Part shown: piece after piece, positions 26,501 through 33,829 of the stretch
How the letters are laid out: the number at the start of each line of letters is the position of its first letter
Numbering within the stretch: position 1 is the first letter of the stretch
Position numbers and translations under genes: made by a program
Origin: Microbacterium marinum
Lineage (GTDB): Bacteria; Actinomycetota; Actinomycetes; Actinomycetales; Microbacteriaceae
Assembly (NCBI RefSeq): GCF_014204835.1
Contig: NZ_JACHMD010000001.1
Location: forward strand, 3,038,001-3,102,000
Reading direction: 5' to 3'
DNA length: 64,000 bases
The notes under the pieces: generated by a model
What the model was told of the DNA's origin: nothing
Databases searched by the model: none
Seen by the model: only the letters and a program-made list of their open reading frames with translations

Positions 26501-28343
26501 CTCCGCGAAGGAAGTCGCCGAGAGGCTCGAGAGCCCTACCGGCGCTCTCCTCGAGGGCGAATCGGATGCCGCGGCATCCCCCGCGGCGGAAGCCGAGTCC
26601 GACACGTCGTCGACGCGCGCGCCCGCAACCGAGGCCGAAGCAGCCGGTCTGCTCGCCGAACTCGTCGACGCCCGGCGCGCCATCCGCGTCACGATCGGCG
26701 GCGAGGTCCGCGTCGCCGGTATCGAGGATGCCGGTCGACTGCGTGACGCCCTCGGCGCGGCGCTGCCGGTCGGCATCCCGACCGCCTTCGTCGAACCGCT
26801 CCCCGACCCGCTGGCCGACCTCGTCGCACGGTACGCACGGACGCACGGTCCGTTCCGGACGTCGGAGGTCGCGACGAGGCTCGGCATCGGCGGGGCCGTG
26901 GCGCGGCAGACGCTCCAACGCCTCGAGGCGCAGGGGCGGCTCGCGAGCGGGTTCTTCCTGCCCGCCGATTCCGCGCACACCGACGATCTCGAGTGGTGCG
27001 ACAGCGAAGTGCTCCGGCGGATCCGGATGCGCTCCCTCGCCGCGATCCGCGGCAGTGTCGAGCCTGTCGCACCCGAGGCTCTGGGTCGCTTCCTGCCGGT
27101 GTGGCAGCACCTGACGCGTCCGCTGGAGGGCGTCGACGGAGTCTTGGCGGTCGTGGAGCAGCTGGCGGGGGTCCCGCTGCCGGCGAGCGCGTGGGAATCG
27201 CTGATCCTGCCTTCCCGGGTGCGCGGCTACTCCCCCGCTCTGCTCGACGAGCTCACCGCGACCGGCGAGGTGCTGTGGTCGGGGCACGGCTCACTGCCCG
27301 GGCGCGACGGGTGGATCGCCCTCCACCCGGCCGACGCGGCGACACTCACCCTCGATCCGTCGGCCGACGAGGTGACCCCCTTCGAGCAGTCGATCCTCGA
27401 CGCCCTGACGGCCGGCGGCGCGTACTTCGCCGTGCAACTCGCCGGCATGGTCGAGGCGCCGAACGAACAGACCGTCATCGACGCACTGTGGAACCTCACC
27501 TGGTCGGGGCGGGTCACCAACGACACCTTCGCCCCGGTGCGAAGCCTGCTCGGCGGCGGGGCTCAGGCCCACCGGGTCACGCGGCGGACGCCCCGCACCC
27601 GGATGTTCCGCGGCACGCCCCTCGCGGCGACCGGCAGGACCGCGCCGCAGCGCCCCGCACTCGTCGGCGGACGCTGGTCGCTGCTCCCGACACCCGACGA
27701 CGACGCGACGCTGCGCGCGACCGCGACGGCGGGACTCCTGCTCGAACGCTACGGCGTCGTCACCCGCGGATCGGTGCAGTCAGAGGGCGTCCCCGGCGGG
27801 TTCGCCCAGGTGTACCGGATCCTGGCGGGATTCGAGGATGCCGGGCACTGCCGACGCGGCTACTTCGTGGAGAAGCTCGGCGCCGCGCAGTTCGCGACCT
27901 CGGCCACCGTCGATCGCCTGCGCGAGTTCGCCTCGGTGCCCGAGCCGGCACCGCTCGCCGCGCGGACGCTCGCGGCGACCGATCCGGCGAACCCCTACGG
28001 TGCGGCGCTGAACTGGCCCTCGCTCGAGGGCGTCACGCACCGACCGGGCCGGAAGGCGGGAGGCCTCGTCGTCCTCGTGGACGGCGCGCTCGTCCTGTAC
28101 CTCGAGCGCGGTGGTCGCACCGCCCTCGTGTTCACCGAAGCCGAGGATGTTCTTGCCGCCGCCGCGCGGAGCCTCGTCGAGACGGTGAGGACGCACCGCC
28201 TCGACACACTCACCATCGAGCAGGTGAGCGGCACGTTCGTCTACTCCCACCCGGCGGGTCGGGCGCTGCGCGACGCAGGCTTCGTCGAATCCCCGAAGGG
28301 CCTCACGCTGCGTCGTGGGTCACGGGAACCGCAGCATGCCTGA
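23535..28343 (+). CDS. lhr: Lhr-type ATP-dependent DNA helicase
   Basis: 1602 residues, a full-length large helicase-related (Lhr) protein. The superfamily 2 core occupies the first ~500 residues: Q-motif region TNAQSGAW, Walker A APTGSGKT, DEVH box IVDEVHAV, motif III LSATVRP and motif VI QRVGRAGHQ. Acidic (about 265-285) and Ala/Gly-rich inserts interrupt the core. The long C-terminal part matches the Lhr winged-helix, beta-barrel and C-terminal domains. Lhr is a 3'-5' helicase linked to repair of crosslinks and oxidative damage in mycobacteria. I prefer the ATG at 23535; a GTG overlapping the ABC-F stop at 23463 would add 24 atypical residues. It overlaps nei2 by 8 bp. Confidence 0.93.
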   Translation: MSDVLERFSPATQDWFRSAFAAPTNAQSGAWQTISAGKHALVVAPTGSGKTLSAFLWALDRIFRDKANEPAPASDKKKKRADAGAPRTRVLYVSPLKALGVDVERNLRSPLVGIGQSARRLGLPAPDVSVGVRSGDTPSADRRRLLADPPDILITTPESLYLMLTSQAAETLRGIHTVIVDEVHAVAATKRGAHLAVSLERLDALLDRPAQRIGLSATVRPIDEVARFLGGAAPVEIVAPKASKAFDLSVVVPIGDMTNPPPPPGDAAEAESESVDPDDDDGDSGDWYTPPQSSEMTGSVWPHVEEAIVDRILAHRSTIVFSNSRRLAERLTGRLNEIYAERVGIDFADQTVPAAMRVPVAEAPGGANAPSGGAVRAAQAGASAGVEAILAKAHHGSVSKEQRAQVEDELKSGVLRCVVATSSLELGIDMGAVDLVIQVEAPPSAASGLQRVGRAGHQVGEVSRAALFPKHRGDVLHTAVVTERMLAGQIEAIAVPQNPLDILAQQTIAASAVGTLDVEGWFETVKRSAPFRSLPRSAYEATLDLLAGRYPSDAFAELRPRVVWDRDAGTVTGRPGAQRIAVTSGGTIPDRGLFGVFISGETRNARVGELDEEMVYESRVGDVFTLGTTSWRIVEITHDRVNVLPAYGQPGKLPFWHGDGLGRPAELGEALGKFSRELSTAKPEKATERLRESGLDDNAIGNLLAYIGEQREATGSLPTDKTLTVERSRDEVGDWRVILHSPYGMHVHAPWALAVNARIRERLGVEGAAVASDDGIIARVPDTDAEPPGADLFVFDPDELEQLVTSEVGGSALFASRFRECAARALLLPRLNPNKRSPLWQQRQRSAQLLEVAKEHPTFPIILETLREVLQDVYDLPALLRIARSIGDRRIRLVETTTSSPSPYARDLLFGYVGAFMYEGDSPLAERRAAALSVDPALLSELLGKIEMRELLDPGVIAQYERELQRLDPTRRVRGMEGVADLLRLLGPLSAKEVAERLESPTGALLEGESDAAASPAAEAESDTSSTRAPATEAEAAGLLAELVDARRAIRVTIGGEVRVAGIEDAGRLRDALGAALPVGIPTAFVEPLPDPLADLVARYARTHGPFRTSEVATRLGIGGAVARQTLQRLEAQGRLASGFFLPADSAHTDDLEWCDSEVLRRIRMRSLAAIRGSVEPVAPEALGRFLPVWQHLTRPLEGVDGVLAVVEQLAGVPLPASAWESLILPSRVRGYSPALLDELTATGEVLWSGHGSLPGRDGWIALHPADAATLTLDPSADEVTPFEQSILDALTAGGAYFAVQLAGMVEAPNEQTVIDALWNLTWSGRVTNDTFAPVRSLLGGGAQAHRVTRRTPRTRMFRGTPLAATGRTAPQRPALVGGRWSLLPTPDDDATLRATATAGLLLERYGVVTRGSVQSEGVPGGFAQVYRILAGFEDAGHCRRGYFVEKLGAAQFATSATVDRLREFASVPEPAPLAARTLAATDPANPYGAALNWPSLEGVTHRPGRKAGGLVVLVDGALVLYLERGGRTALVFTEAEDVLAAAARSLVETVRTHRLDTLTIEQVSGTFVYSHPAGRALRDAGFVESPKGLTLRRGSREPQHA

Positions 28344-29109
28344 GGGCGACACCGTCTTCCGTGCGGCCCGTCGGCTCGACGAAGCGCTCGCAGGCCACGA
28401 GGTCACGCGCTTCGAGATCCGCGTGCCCCGCAGCGCCGTCGCCGACCTGCGGGGCGAGGTCGTCCACGGCGTCGTCCCTCGCGGTAAGCACCTCCTGATG
28501 CGGATCGGTGATCAGACGCTGCACTCCCATCTGAAGATGGAGGGCCGCTGGCACGTCTACCGACCGGGGCAACGCTGGCGGGCGCCCGCGTATCAGGCTC
28601 GCGCGATCGTGGGCACGAAGCCGGCCGACGCGGTCGGTTTCGAGCTCGCGATGGTCGAAGTCCTCCCGACGGCCGAAGAAGCTCGGGTCGTGGGGCACCT
28701 CGGCCCCGATCCGCTCGCCGCTGACTGGGATCCCTCAGACGCGGCAGCACGCGTCGCGGCGGATCAGCGCGCCATCCACGTCGCCCTCCTCGATCAGCGC
28801 AACGTCGCGGGATTCGGCAACGAGTACGCGAACGAGCTCCTCTTCGTGCGCGGCATCCGTCCCACCGCCCTGGCCGCAGAGGTTGACGTCGCCGGGCTGA
28901 TCGAGACCGGCGCACGCATGATCCAGGCGAACCGCGATCGACAGGGGCGCACCTTCACCGGCGACAACCGGCCGGGGCAGCAGACCTGGGTCTACCGCCG
29001 CGAGGGCAAGCCCTGCCGGCGCTGCGGCACGCTGATCCGCGGTTCGGAACTCGGCTCGCGCGCCACGAGCGAGCGGATCATCTTCTGGTGTCCGGTTTGT
29101 CAGCCGTGA
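28336..29109 (+). CDS. nei2: Endonuclease VIII-like DNA glycosylase (Fpg/Nei family)
   Basis: 257 residues. The mature N-terminus MPEGDT supplies the catalytic Pro2 and Glu3 of the Fpg/Nei family. HLKMEGRWHVY carries the family's conserved lysine. The helix-two-turn-helix has LLDQRNVAGFGNEYANELLF, and the C-terminal zinc finger has CRRCG and CPVC. The enzyme removes oxidised pyrimidines and nicks the abasic site. Its start lies inside the last codons of lhr, so the two are translationally coupled, an arrangement conserved in Actinobacteria that suggests a shared repair role. Confidence 0.92.
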   Translation: MPEGDTVFRAARRLDEALAGHEVTRFEIRVPRSAVADLRGEVVHGVVPRGKHLLMRIGDQTLHSHLKMEGRWHVYRPGQRWRAPAYQARAIVGTKPADAVGFELAMVEVLPTAEEARVVGHLGPDPLAADWDPSDAAARVAADQRAIHVALLDQRNVAGFGNEYANELLFVRGIRPTALAAEVDVAGLIETGARMIQANRDRQGRTFTGDNRPGQQTWVYRREGKPCRRCGTLIRGSELGSRATSERIIFWCPVCQP

Positions 29110-29122
29110 CGCCTCTCGGAGT

Positions 29123-29416
29123 TCAGTCCGACGAAAGACCCACGATGCGGTAGCGGCGCTCCAGCCCCGCCGTCGCCCTGCCCCACTCGCTGTCGGCCAT
29201 GCGGCGTTGATGCGCGCGGAACGCGGCTTCATCGACGAAGAGCTCCTCGACCGACCACGCCCGGCCCCCGCCGAGCGGCGTGATCTCGAATCGCACGCAG
29301 CCGGGTTCGGCGAGCGTCAGCTCGATGTGCTCGGCGAGGTGGCGGCGGACGACGTCGGCCTCCTCCTCCGACCGGCAGATGAGCCGACCGGTCAGACGCA
29401 CGCCGCCGATATCCAC
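29123..29416 (-). CDS. ABM-domain protein (putative quinol monooxygenase)
   Basis: 97 residues, the size of a single antibiotic-biosynthesis-monooxygenase (dimeric alpha-beta barrel) domain. LTGRLICRSEEEADVVRRHL, LAEPGCVRFEIT and SVEELFVDEAAFRAHQ follow the pattern seen in YgiN-like proteins. These act on quinols or aromatic substrates without cofactors. GTG start one base after the stop of the YitT-like gene, so the two form an operon. Convergent with nei2. Substrate unknown. Confidence 0.7.
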   Translation of the reverse strand: MDIGGVRLTGRLICRSEEEADVVRRHLAEHIELTLAEPGCVRFEITPLGGGRAWSVEELFVDEAAFRAHQRRMADSEWGRATAGLERRYRIVGLSSD

Positions 29417-29417
29417 G

Positions 29418-30131
29418 TCAGTGCCCGATGTAGCGGCCGGGCCGGTGGTTGAGTGCCAGGACGATGTTCAACACGACGGCTCCGGCCGCGGACATGAGCA
29501 CGTTCGGCCAGGGGACGACGAGCAGTGCGAGCAGGATGATGAGGACATCGAAGACCATCATCGTCCACCCGACGCGGATGCCGGTGGCGTCGTGGATCAC
29601 GAGAGCGACCACGTTGATGCCGCCGAGGCTCGACCCGTGACGGAACACGATCAGCAGGCCGATTCCCGCCAGGAGGTTGCCGGCGAGGGTGCCGAAGACG
29701 GGGTCTATCGATTCGACCTGCAGGAGGCGTTCGATCACCACAGAGAAGCCCGAGACGAGCGCGACGGAGACGGCGGTGCGCAGCGAGAACGCCCAGCCCC
29801 GCTTCCAGACGGCGAGCGCCGCGAAAGGCAGGTTCACCGCGGCGAAGAGGGCCCAGAACGGCCATGCCACCGCGTGGCCGAGCAGGAGCGAGAGCCCCGC
29901 TGTGCCCCCGGTGACGGCGACGCTGAGGTCGAGGAGGAACAGCCCGAGCGACACGGTGAACGTTCCCGTCAGCAAGCCCACCACATCGTCGAGCAGGGTG
30001 TGCGGCGCCGCCTTCTGTTCGAAGACGAGAGACGGGCCCGTTTCGGGTGCGGCGACGTCGATGGCATCACCCGCCGGGGAGAGATCCCCCGCTGCGGCGG
30101 GGTCGGAGAGCGGGTCTCGGGCGTCGGTCAC
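29418..30131 (-). CDS. YitT family membrane protein
   Basis: 237 residues. An acidic 45-residue N-terminal tail is followed by five or six membrane helices. The GTFTVSLGLFLLDLSVAVTG start of helix 1, GTAGLSLLLG, and the glycine-rich FRHGSSLGGINVVALVIHDATGI are typical of the YitT/YczE family. Function of the family is unknown; some members are linked to transport. GTG start with TAGGGT six bases upstream. It is the first gene of an operon with the ABM-domain gene. Confidence 0.75.
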   Translation of the reverse strand: MTDARDPLSDPAAAGDLSPAGDAIDVAAPETGPSLVFEQKAAPHTLLDDVVGLLTGTFTVSLGLFLLDLSVAVTGGTAGLSLLLGHAVAWPFWALFAAVNLPFAALAVWKRGWAFSLRTAVSVALVSGFSVVIERLLQVESIDPVFGTLAGNLLAGIGLLIVFRHGSSLGGINVVALVIHDATGIRVGWTMMVFDVLIILLALLVVPWPNVLMSAAGAVVLNIVLALNHRPGRYIGH

Positions 30132-30137
30132 CGCAAC

Positions 30138-30143
30138 ACCCTA
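30138..30143 (-). promoter_or_regulatory. -10 box TAGGGT of the YitT operon
   Basis: TAGGGT on the minus strand, six bases before the GTG at 30131. Confidence 0.5.
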
Positions 30144-30228
30144 TATACCTCGCGGTCAACCCCGTGTTTCGCATCCATCTGAGGGAATGAAATGTACGTA
30201 CGCGCGTTGTACCCGGCAAGGAGGTTCC

Positions 30229-30636
30229 GTGGGTAAGAACTACATCGACATCGAGAACGACCGAGGCGAGACGCTGCGCTACCGCAAGCACGTCAACGGA
30301 CGCGGCTTGATCGCGAACGGCGCCAAGGTGCACCCGAGCGCGCTCGTCGAAGCAGGGGCTTACGTCGAACCCGGCGCCCAGATCGCCGCCGGCGCACACA
30401 TCGGCCGCGGCGTCTGGATCGAGCCGGATGCCGTGATCGGCCCGAACGCCGAGATCGCCCCCCACGCGCACATCGGCCCCGGCGCGGCGATCGGCCCCGG
30501 CGCGAAGATCGGCGTCCGCACCTTCATCGGCGCGGGTGCCCGCGTGGCCGGTGAATCGCTCATCGGAGACGACGAGAGCGTCGGCGACGGCGAGCGGATC
30601 GCCACCGACCGACGCGGTCTGCGACTCGCAGCCTGA
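30229..30636 (+). CDS. Left-handed beta-helix (hexapeptide repeat) protein
   Basis: 135 residues. A short N-terminal head (YIDIENDRGETLRYRKHVNG) is followed by about ten hexapeptide turns of the pattern [ILV]-[GA]-x-x-[AG]-x between residues 28 and 115, ending in an acidic loop. Such coils form trimers in acyltransferases and gamma-carbonic anhydrases. No catalytic histidine triad or acyltransferase signature is evident. The GTG start is fixed by a strong AAGGAGG at 30218-30224. It may be a structural or cryptic enzyme scaffold; I cannot assign a function. Confidence 0.65.
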   Translation: MGKNYIDIENDRGETLRYRKHVNGRGLIANGAKVHPSALVEAGAYVEPGAQIAAGAHIGRGVWIEPDAVIGPNAEIAPHAHIGPGAAIGPGAKIGVRTFIGAGARVAGESLIGDDESVGDGERIATDRRGLRLAA

Positions 30637-30652
30637 CCGCCGTTGAGCCGAT

Positions 30653-30668
30653 GGCGTCGGAAGACGCC
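30653..30668 (+). terminator. Short GC stem-loop after the hexapeptide gene
   Basis: GGCGTC and GACGCC around a GGAA tetraloop, 16 bases after the stop codon and directly before the next promoter. Only 6 bp of stem and no real T-run. Confidence 0.35.
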
Positions 30669-30670
30669 GT

Positions 30671-30676
30671 TAGCAT
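30671..30676 (+). promoter_or_regulatory. -10 box TAGCAT of the thermonuclease gene
   Basis: TAGCAT, six bases before the ATG at 30683. Confidence 0.55.
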
Positions 30677-30682
30677 CGCCCC

Positions 30683-31246
30683 ATGTCCACCCGTCGCCGG
30701 CTGCTCCTCGGAGCGGCCGGCGTTCTGCTTCTCACGCTGGTTCTCTTCGCCGTCCTGACGGGTCAGGGCGGACGGGCGCAACCGGAGACGACGGAGAACG
30801 TGGCGCTGCCAGACTCGGCATCCGTGTTCACGGTGGAGTACGTCTTCGACGGAGACACAATCGAGGCGAGACCGGTGGATGCCGGGGCGCGGCGGGTCGC
30901 CGGGACCACGGAATCCGTGCGGATGCGCCTGATCGGCATCGACACCCCCGAGGGCACGCCGACGCCCGAGTGCGGGGCGGAGGCGGCCCGCGACCGGCTG
31001 CGCGATCTGCTCCCCGAGGGATCCCGCGTGTGGATCGACGTGGATGCTGAGCCACGCGATCGCTACGACCGCCTCCTGGTCTACCTCTGGTCGCGGGAGG
31101 GCGAGTTCGTGAACGCGACGCTCGTCCGCGAGGGGCACGCCGTCGCGCTCCGCATCGAGCCGAACGTCGCCCACGCCGAGCTGTTCGCTGCGGAGGAGGA
31201 TGCCGCACGGCGAGACGGCACCGGCGGCTGGAGCGCCTGCGGCTGA
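30683..31246 (+). CDS. Secreted or membrane-anchored thermonuclease (SNase domain)
   Basis: 187 residues. A basic start and hydrophobic segment (about 7-25) form a signal peptide or anchor. The SNase fold covers about 48-185. Residues equivalent to the staphylococcal nuclease active site are visible: DGDT near 57, RLIGIDTPEG (Arg, Asp, Glu) near 87, and DRYDRLLVYLW with the second Arg near 126. It would degrade DNA or RNA outside the membrane with calcium. Leaderless promoter directly upstream. Confidence 0.87.
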   Translation: MSTRRRLLLGAAGVLLLTLVLFAVLTGQGGRAQPETTENVALPDSASVFTVEYVFDGDTIEARPVDAGARRVAGTTESVRMRLIGIDTPEGTPTPECGAEAARDRLRDLLPEGSRVWIDVDAEPRDRYDRLLVYLWSREGEFVNATLVREGHAVALRIEPNVAHAELFAAEEDAARRDGTGGWSACG

Positions 31247-31275
31247 CCGACACCGGCATGCGGAGGCGTCGCGGC

Positions 31276-31281
31276 TACGCT
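31276..31281 (+). promoter_or_regulatory. -10 box TACGCT of a leaderless gene
   Basis: TACGCT, six bases before the ATG at 31288. Confidence 0.55.
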
Positions 31282-31287
31282 GAGCCC

Positions 31288-32043
31288 ATGGCAGCGCGCG
31301 GTGGATCGTCCAGTCGGGGTGGATCGCCACGCCGAGGCGGAGCGGCCGGCAAAGGCGGCTCCCGGAGCGGAGGCGCCCGCCCGTCCGGCGGCTCCGCCCG
31401 AAAGAGCACCCCGAAGCGGAACGACCGTGAGGCCCCGGCGACACCGACGCCCGCGGGCCCGTTCCGCCTCGGCGCCGTCCCCGGAGCGACCCCCGGCAAG
31501 TGGATCGACACGTGGAAGCAGCGGATGCCGCATGTCGCCCTCGACCTCACCTCGCTCACGGTCGCGGATCAGCGCTCCGCTCTCGCCCGCGGAGAGGTGG
31601 ATGCGGCGATCGTCCGGCTTCCCCTCGACGCCGACGGTCTCCATGTGATTCCGCTCTACGACGAGGTCACCGTCGTGGTCTGCGACGTGGATTCCCCGCT
31701 GACCGCCGCTGACGAGCTCACCGAGGCCGACCTCGAGGGGGAGGTCGTGATCGTGCCGGGCGACGACGTCCTCGGCATCCGTCTCGAGGGAACCGCATCG
31801 CCTCGGTTCGATAACCCCGCCACGACCGGCGAGGCGATCGAGACCGTGGCGACGGGCGTCGGAGTGGTGGTCGTGCCGATGTCGTTGGCCCGGCTCCATC
31901 ACCGCAAAGACGTCACGTTCCGCCCGCTGGTCGGCGCACCGACCTCGTCGGTCGCCCTCGCGTGGCCGGTCGATGCGACGACCCCCCTGGTCGACGCCTT
32001 CGTGGGGATCGTGCGCGGCCGGACCGCGAACTCCTCGCGCTGA
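31288..32043 (+). CDS. LysR-type substrate-binding domain protein without HTH
   Basis: 251 residues. Residues 1-55 are a disordered, strongly basic Gly/Ser/Arg tract (repeats of RGG and SGG). From about 58 the sequence follows the LysR effector-binding domain: FRLGAVPGATPGKW, LARGEVDAAIVRLP, VIPLYDEVTVVV, TGEAIETVATGVGVVVVPMSLA. No helix-turn-helix is present. Similar proteins occur in Microbacteriaceae; the basic tail may bind nucleic acid non-specifically or be an N-terminal replacement. Not a truncation by frameshift, since the promoter and ATG sit right at the tail. Ligand unknown. Confidence 0.7.
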   Translation: MAARGGSSSRGGSPRRGGAAGKGGSRSGGARPSGGSARKSTPKRNDREAPATPTPAGPFRLGAVPGATPGKWIDTWKQRMPHVALDLTSLTVADQRSALARGEVDAAIVRLPLDADGLHVIPLYDEVTVVVCDVDSPLTAADELTEADLEGEVVIVPGDDVLGIRLEGTASPRFDNPATTGEAIETVATGVGVVVVPMSLARLHHRKDVTFRPLVGAPTSSVALAWPVDATTPLVDAFVGIVRGRTANSSR

Positions 32044-32072
32044 CGCCGCCGGGTCGGGCCCCGGGGGCGATT

Positions 32073-32078
32073 TAGAAT
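32073..32078 (+). promoter_or_regulatory. -10 box TAGAAT of a leaderless gene
   Basis: TAGAAT, six bases before the ATG at 32085. Confidence 0.6.
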
Positions 32079-32084
32079 CGACCC

Positions 32085-32810
32085 ATGGCTCCGCTCGTCT
32101 ACCTCTGCGTCCGCCCGCAGGTGGATGCCGCGGATGGGGAGTATGCGTCGTTCGCCGCGGCGATGCAGCTCGACGCCGACGGTCTCGAGCGCTGGAACCT
32201 GGTCGAGGAGCCGCTCCCGGCCGACGTGTTCACCCGCTGGCGCGGGTTCGTCGTGGGAGGCAGCCCGTTCAACACCACCGACGACGACGCCGCGAAGTCG
32301 GCGGCGCAGCGTCAGATCGAGGCGGGGCTCGAGGCCGTGGCACTCGAGGCCGCTGCCGGCCGGACTGCCGCGCTGTTCACCTGCTTCGGGATCGGCGTCG
32401 CGACGCGTGCTCTGGGCGGCGAGGTGACGCGCGACTATCCCGAGGGCACGGGCCCCACATCGATCGAGCTGACCGATGACGGACGCGTCGATGCCCTCTT
32501 CGGCGGCATCGCCCCGGCCTTCACGGCCCTGACCGCTCACAAGGAGGGGACGGCACGGCTGCCGGACGGCGCGGTTCTGCTGGCCCGGAACGACGACTGT
32601 CCTGTGCAGGCCTACCGTGTCGGCGATCGCCTGTACGCAACGCAGTTCCACCCCGAGCCGACCGGCGTCGCGTTCACCGAACGCATGACGATCTACCGGA
32701 ACCACGGATACTTCGACGCGAGCGAGTACGACCTCGTCGCCGAGCGCGTGCTCGCCGCGGATCTCCTCGAAGCGCAGCGCCTTCTGCGCGCTTTCGCGAC
32801 AGCGTTCTGA
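32085..32810 (+). CDS. Class I glutamine amidotransferase-like protein
   Basis: 241 residues. The nucleophile Cys lies in LFTCFGIGVA (about 107), and the His/Glu pair in ATQFHPEPTGVAF (about 189-191), completing the class I triad. No synthetase domain is fused, so it resembles the stand-alone 'GMP synthase-like' amidotransferases that hydrolyse small amides or gamma-glutamyl compounds. The C-terminus contains YRNHGYF, usual for this subgroup. Partner and substrate unknown. Confidence 0.82.
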   Translation: MAPLVYLCVRPQVDAADGEYASFAAAMQLDADGLERWNLVEEPLPADVFTRWRGFVVGGSPFNTTDDDAAKSAAQRQIEAGLEAVALEAAAGRTAALFTCFGIGVATRALGGEVTRDYPEGTGPTSIELTDDGRVDALFGGIAPAFTALTAHKEGTARLPDGAVLLARNDDCPVQAYRVGDRLYATQFHPEPTGVAFTERMTIYRNHGYFDASEYDLVAERVLAADLLEAQRLLRAFATAF

Positions 32811-32821
32811 ATCGGCGCGCG

Positions 32822-33640
32822 TCAGCGGCGCAGGGCGAGCTCGCCCCGGCGACCCGTCGCCCACATGACGAGCGGGACCAGCACGACGATGGCGGCCGCG
32901 ACCCACGCAGCGATGGCCACGGGAGTCGACTCGGGTTCGCCCGAGAATCGACCGACACCGATCCAGAGCAGCCCCCATGCCGAGGCCAGCGCCGGAGCGA
33001 GTCGTCCGCCCGTGGCGATCGCGGTGGCACCGGCGATGAGCACCACCACGACGAGGACCGCGATGCCCCACGCGTCGGCGACTTCGGCCCATGAACTCGG
33101 GGCGACCTCTGCAGTGAGCCACGCGGTCGTATTGGCCACCGTGGCGAGCGTCACCCATCCGAGGTGCAGTCCGACGGTGACGTCGGTGAAGAGGGTCTCG
33201 GCGATCGTCCGCGGCGGGGTGCGCACGAGGATCCGGATGGTCGCCCCGAGCGCGGCGAGAAGCAGCACGATCGTGATGACCGTCAGGATCAGGGTCGTGA
33301 ACTGCGCGGCGAGGAGCCACGCTCCGTTGAGGACGGCGGTCAGGGCGATCGGGTAGCCCGCGCGACGCTGACGTTCGCTGTCGCGCTGCGAGGGCAGGGC
33401 CTGCCACACGGTGTACGCGATCATGAACAGGTAGATGAGGCTCCAGATGGAGAACGCGGAACTCGCCGGCGCGAGCACTGTGGCGTTCGCTGACAACGCG
33501 CCGCCCTGCAGATCCTGCACGGGTGTACCCCCGAGCACGCCGGCGCCGAACATGGCCGCGATGATCATGAAGACGACTGCCGAGATGACGACGATCTGAC
33601 GGGTGATGTCGGAACGGGATGCCGCGGCGGAACTCATCAT
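32822..33640 (-). CDS. TspO/MBR-like (tryptophan-rich sensory) membrane protein
   Basis: 272 residues with about seven to eight hydrophobic segments. The APASSAFSIWSLIYLFMIAY segment near residue 58 and GLHLGWVTLATVANTTAWL near 150 are typical of the proteins annotated as tryptophan-rich sensory protein in Actinobacteria, distant relatives of TspO. Possible roles are porphyrin or stress-ligand binding. The frame extends to a GTG at 33691, but I chose the ATG at 33640 because TACCGT lies seven bases upstream. It is divergent from the DUF222/HNH gene. Confidence 0.7.
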   Translation of the reverse strand: MMSSAAASRSDITRQIVVISAVVFMIIAAMFGAGVLGGTPVQDLQGGALSANATVLAPASSAFSIWSLIYLFMIAYTVWQALPSQRDSERQRRAGYPIALTAVLNGAWLLAAQFTTLILTVITIVLLLAALGATIRILVRTPPRTIAETLFTDVTVGLHLGWVTLATVANTTAWLTAEVAPSSWAEVADAWGIAVLVVVVLIAGATAIATGGRLAPALASAWGLLWIGVGRFSGEPESTPVAIAAWVAAAIVVLVPLVMWATGRRGELALRR

Positions 33641-33647
33641 GCGGTTC

Positions 33648-33653
33648 ACGGTA
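33648..33653 (-). promoter_or_regulatory. -10 box TACCGT of the TspO-like gene
   Basis: TACCGT on the minus strand, seven bases before the ATG at 33640; supports this start. Confidence 0.45.
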
Positions 33654-33829
33654 TGCGCGGAGCGTGGATGGGTCAGCATCGTTGACAACACGCGCGCATC
33701 GGCCTACCACGGGGCGGATCGGCCCGCCTCTGGGCCGCGCGTGAAGATGAGCGATCTCTCATCTGATCGGGCGTTTCGGGTGGTGGAAATGCGGGCGGGA
33801 ATGTCGGAGGCCCTCACCAGAATGAGGGT

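Noticed and set aside
33670-33691. Longer N-terminus of the TspO-like protein (GTG 33691 or ATG 33679)
   Set aside because: No ribosome binding site or -10 box at proper spacing, whereas TACCGT precedes the ATG at 33640.
33720-33776. Inverted repeats GGCCC/GGGCC and GATGAG/CTCATC between the TspO-like and DUF222 genes
   Set aside because: Short stems of ordinary strength in a GC-rich gap; no tie to a regulator or transcript.
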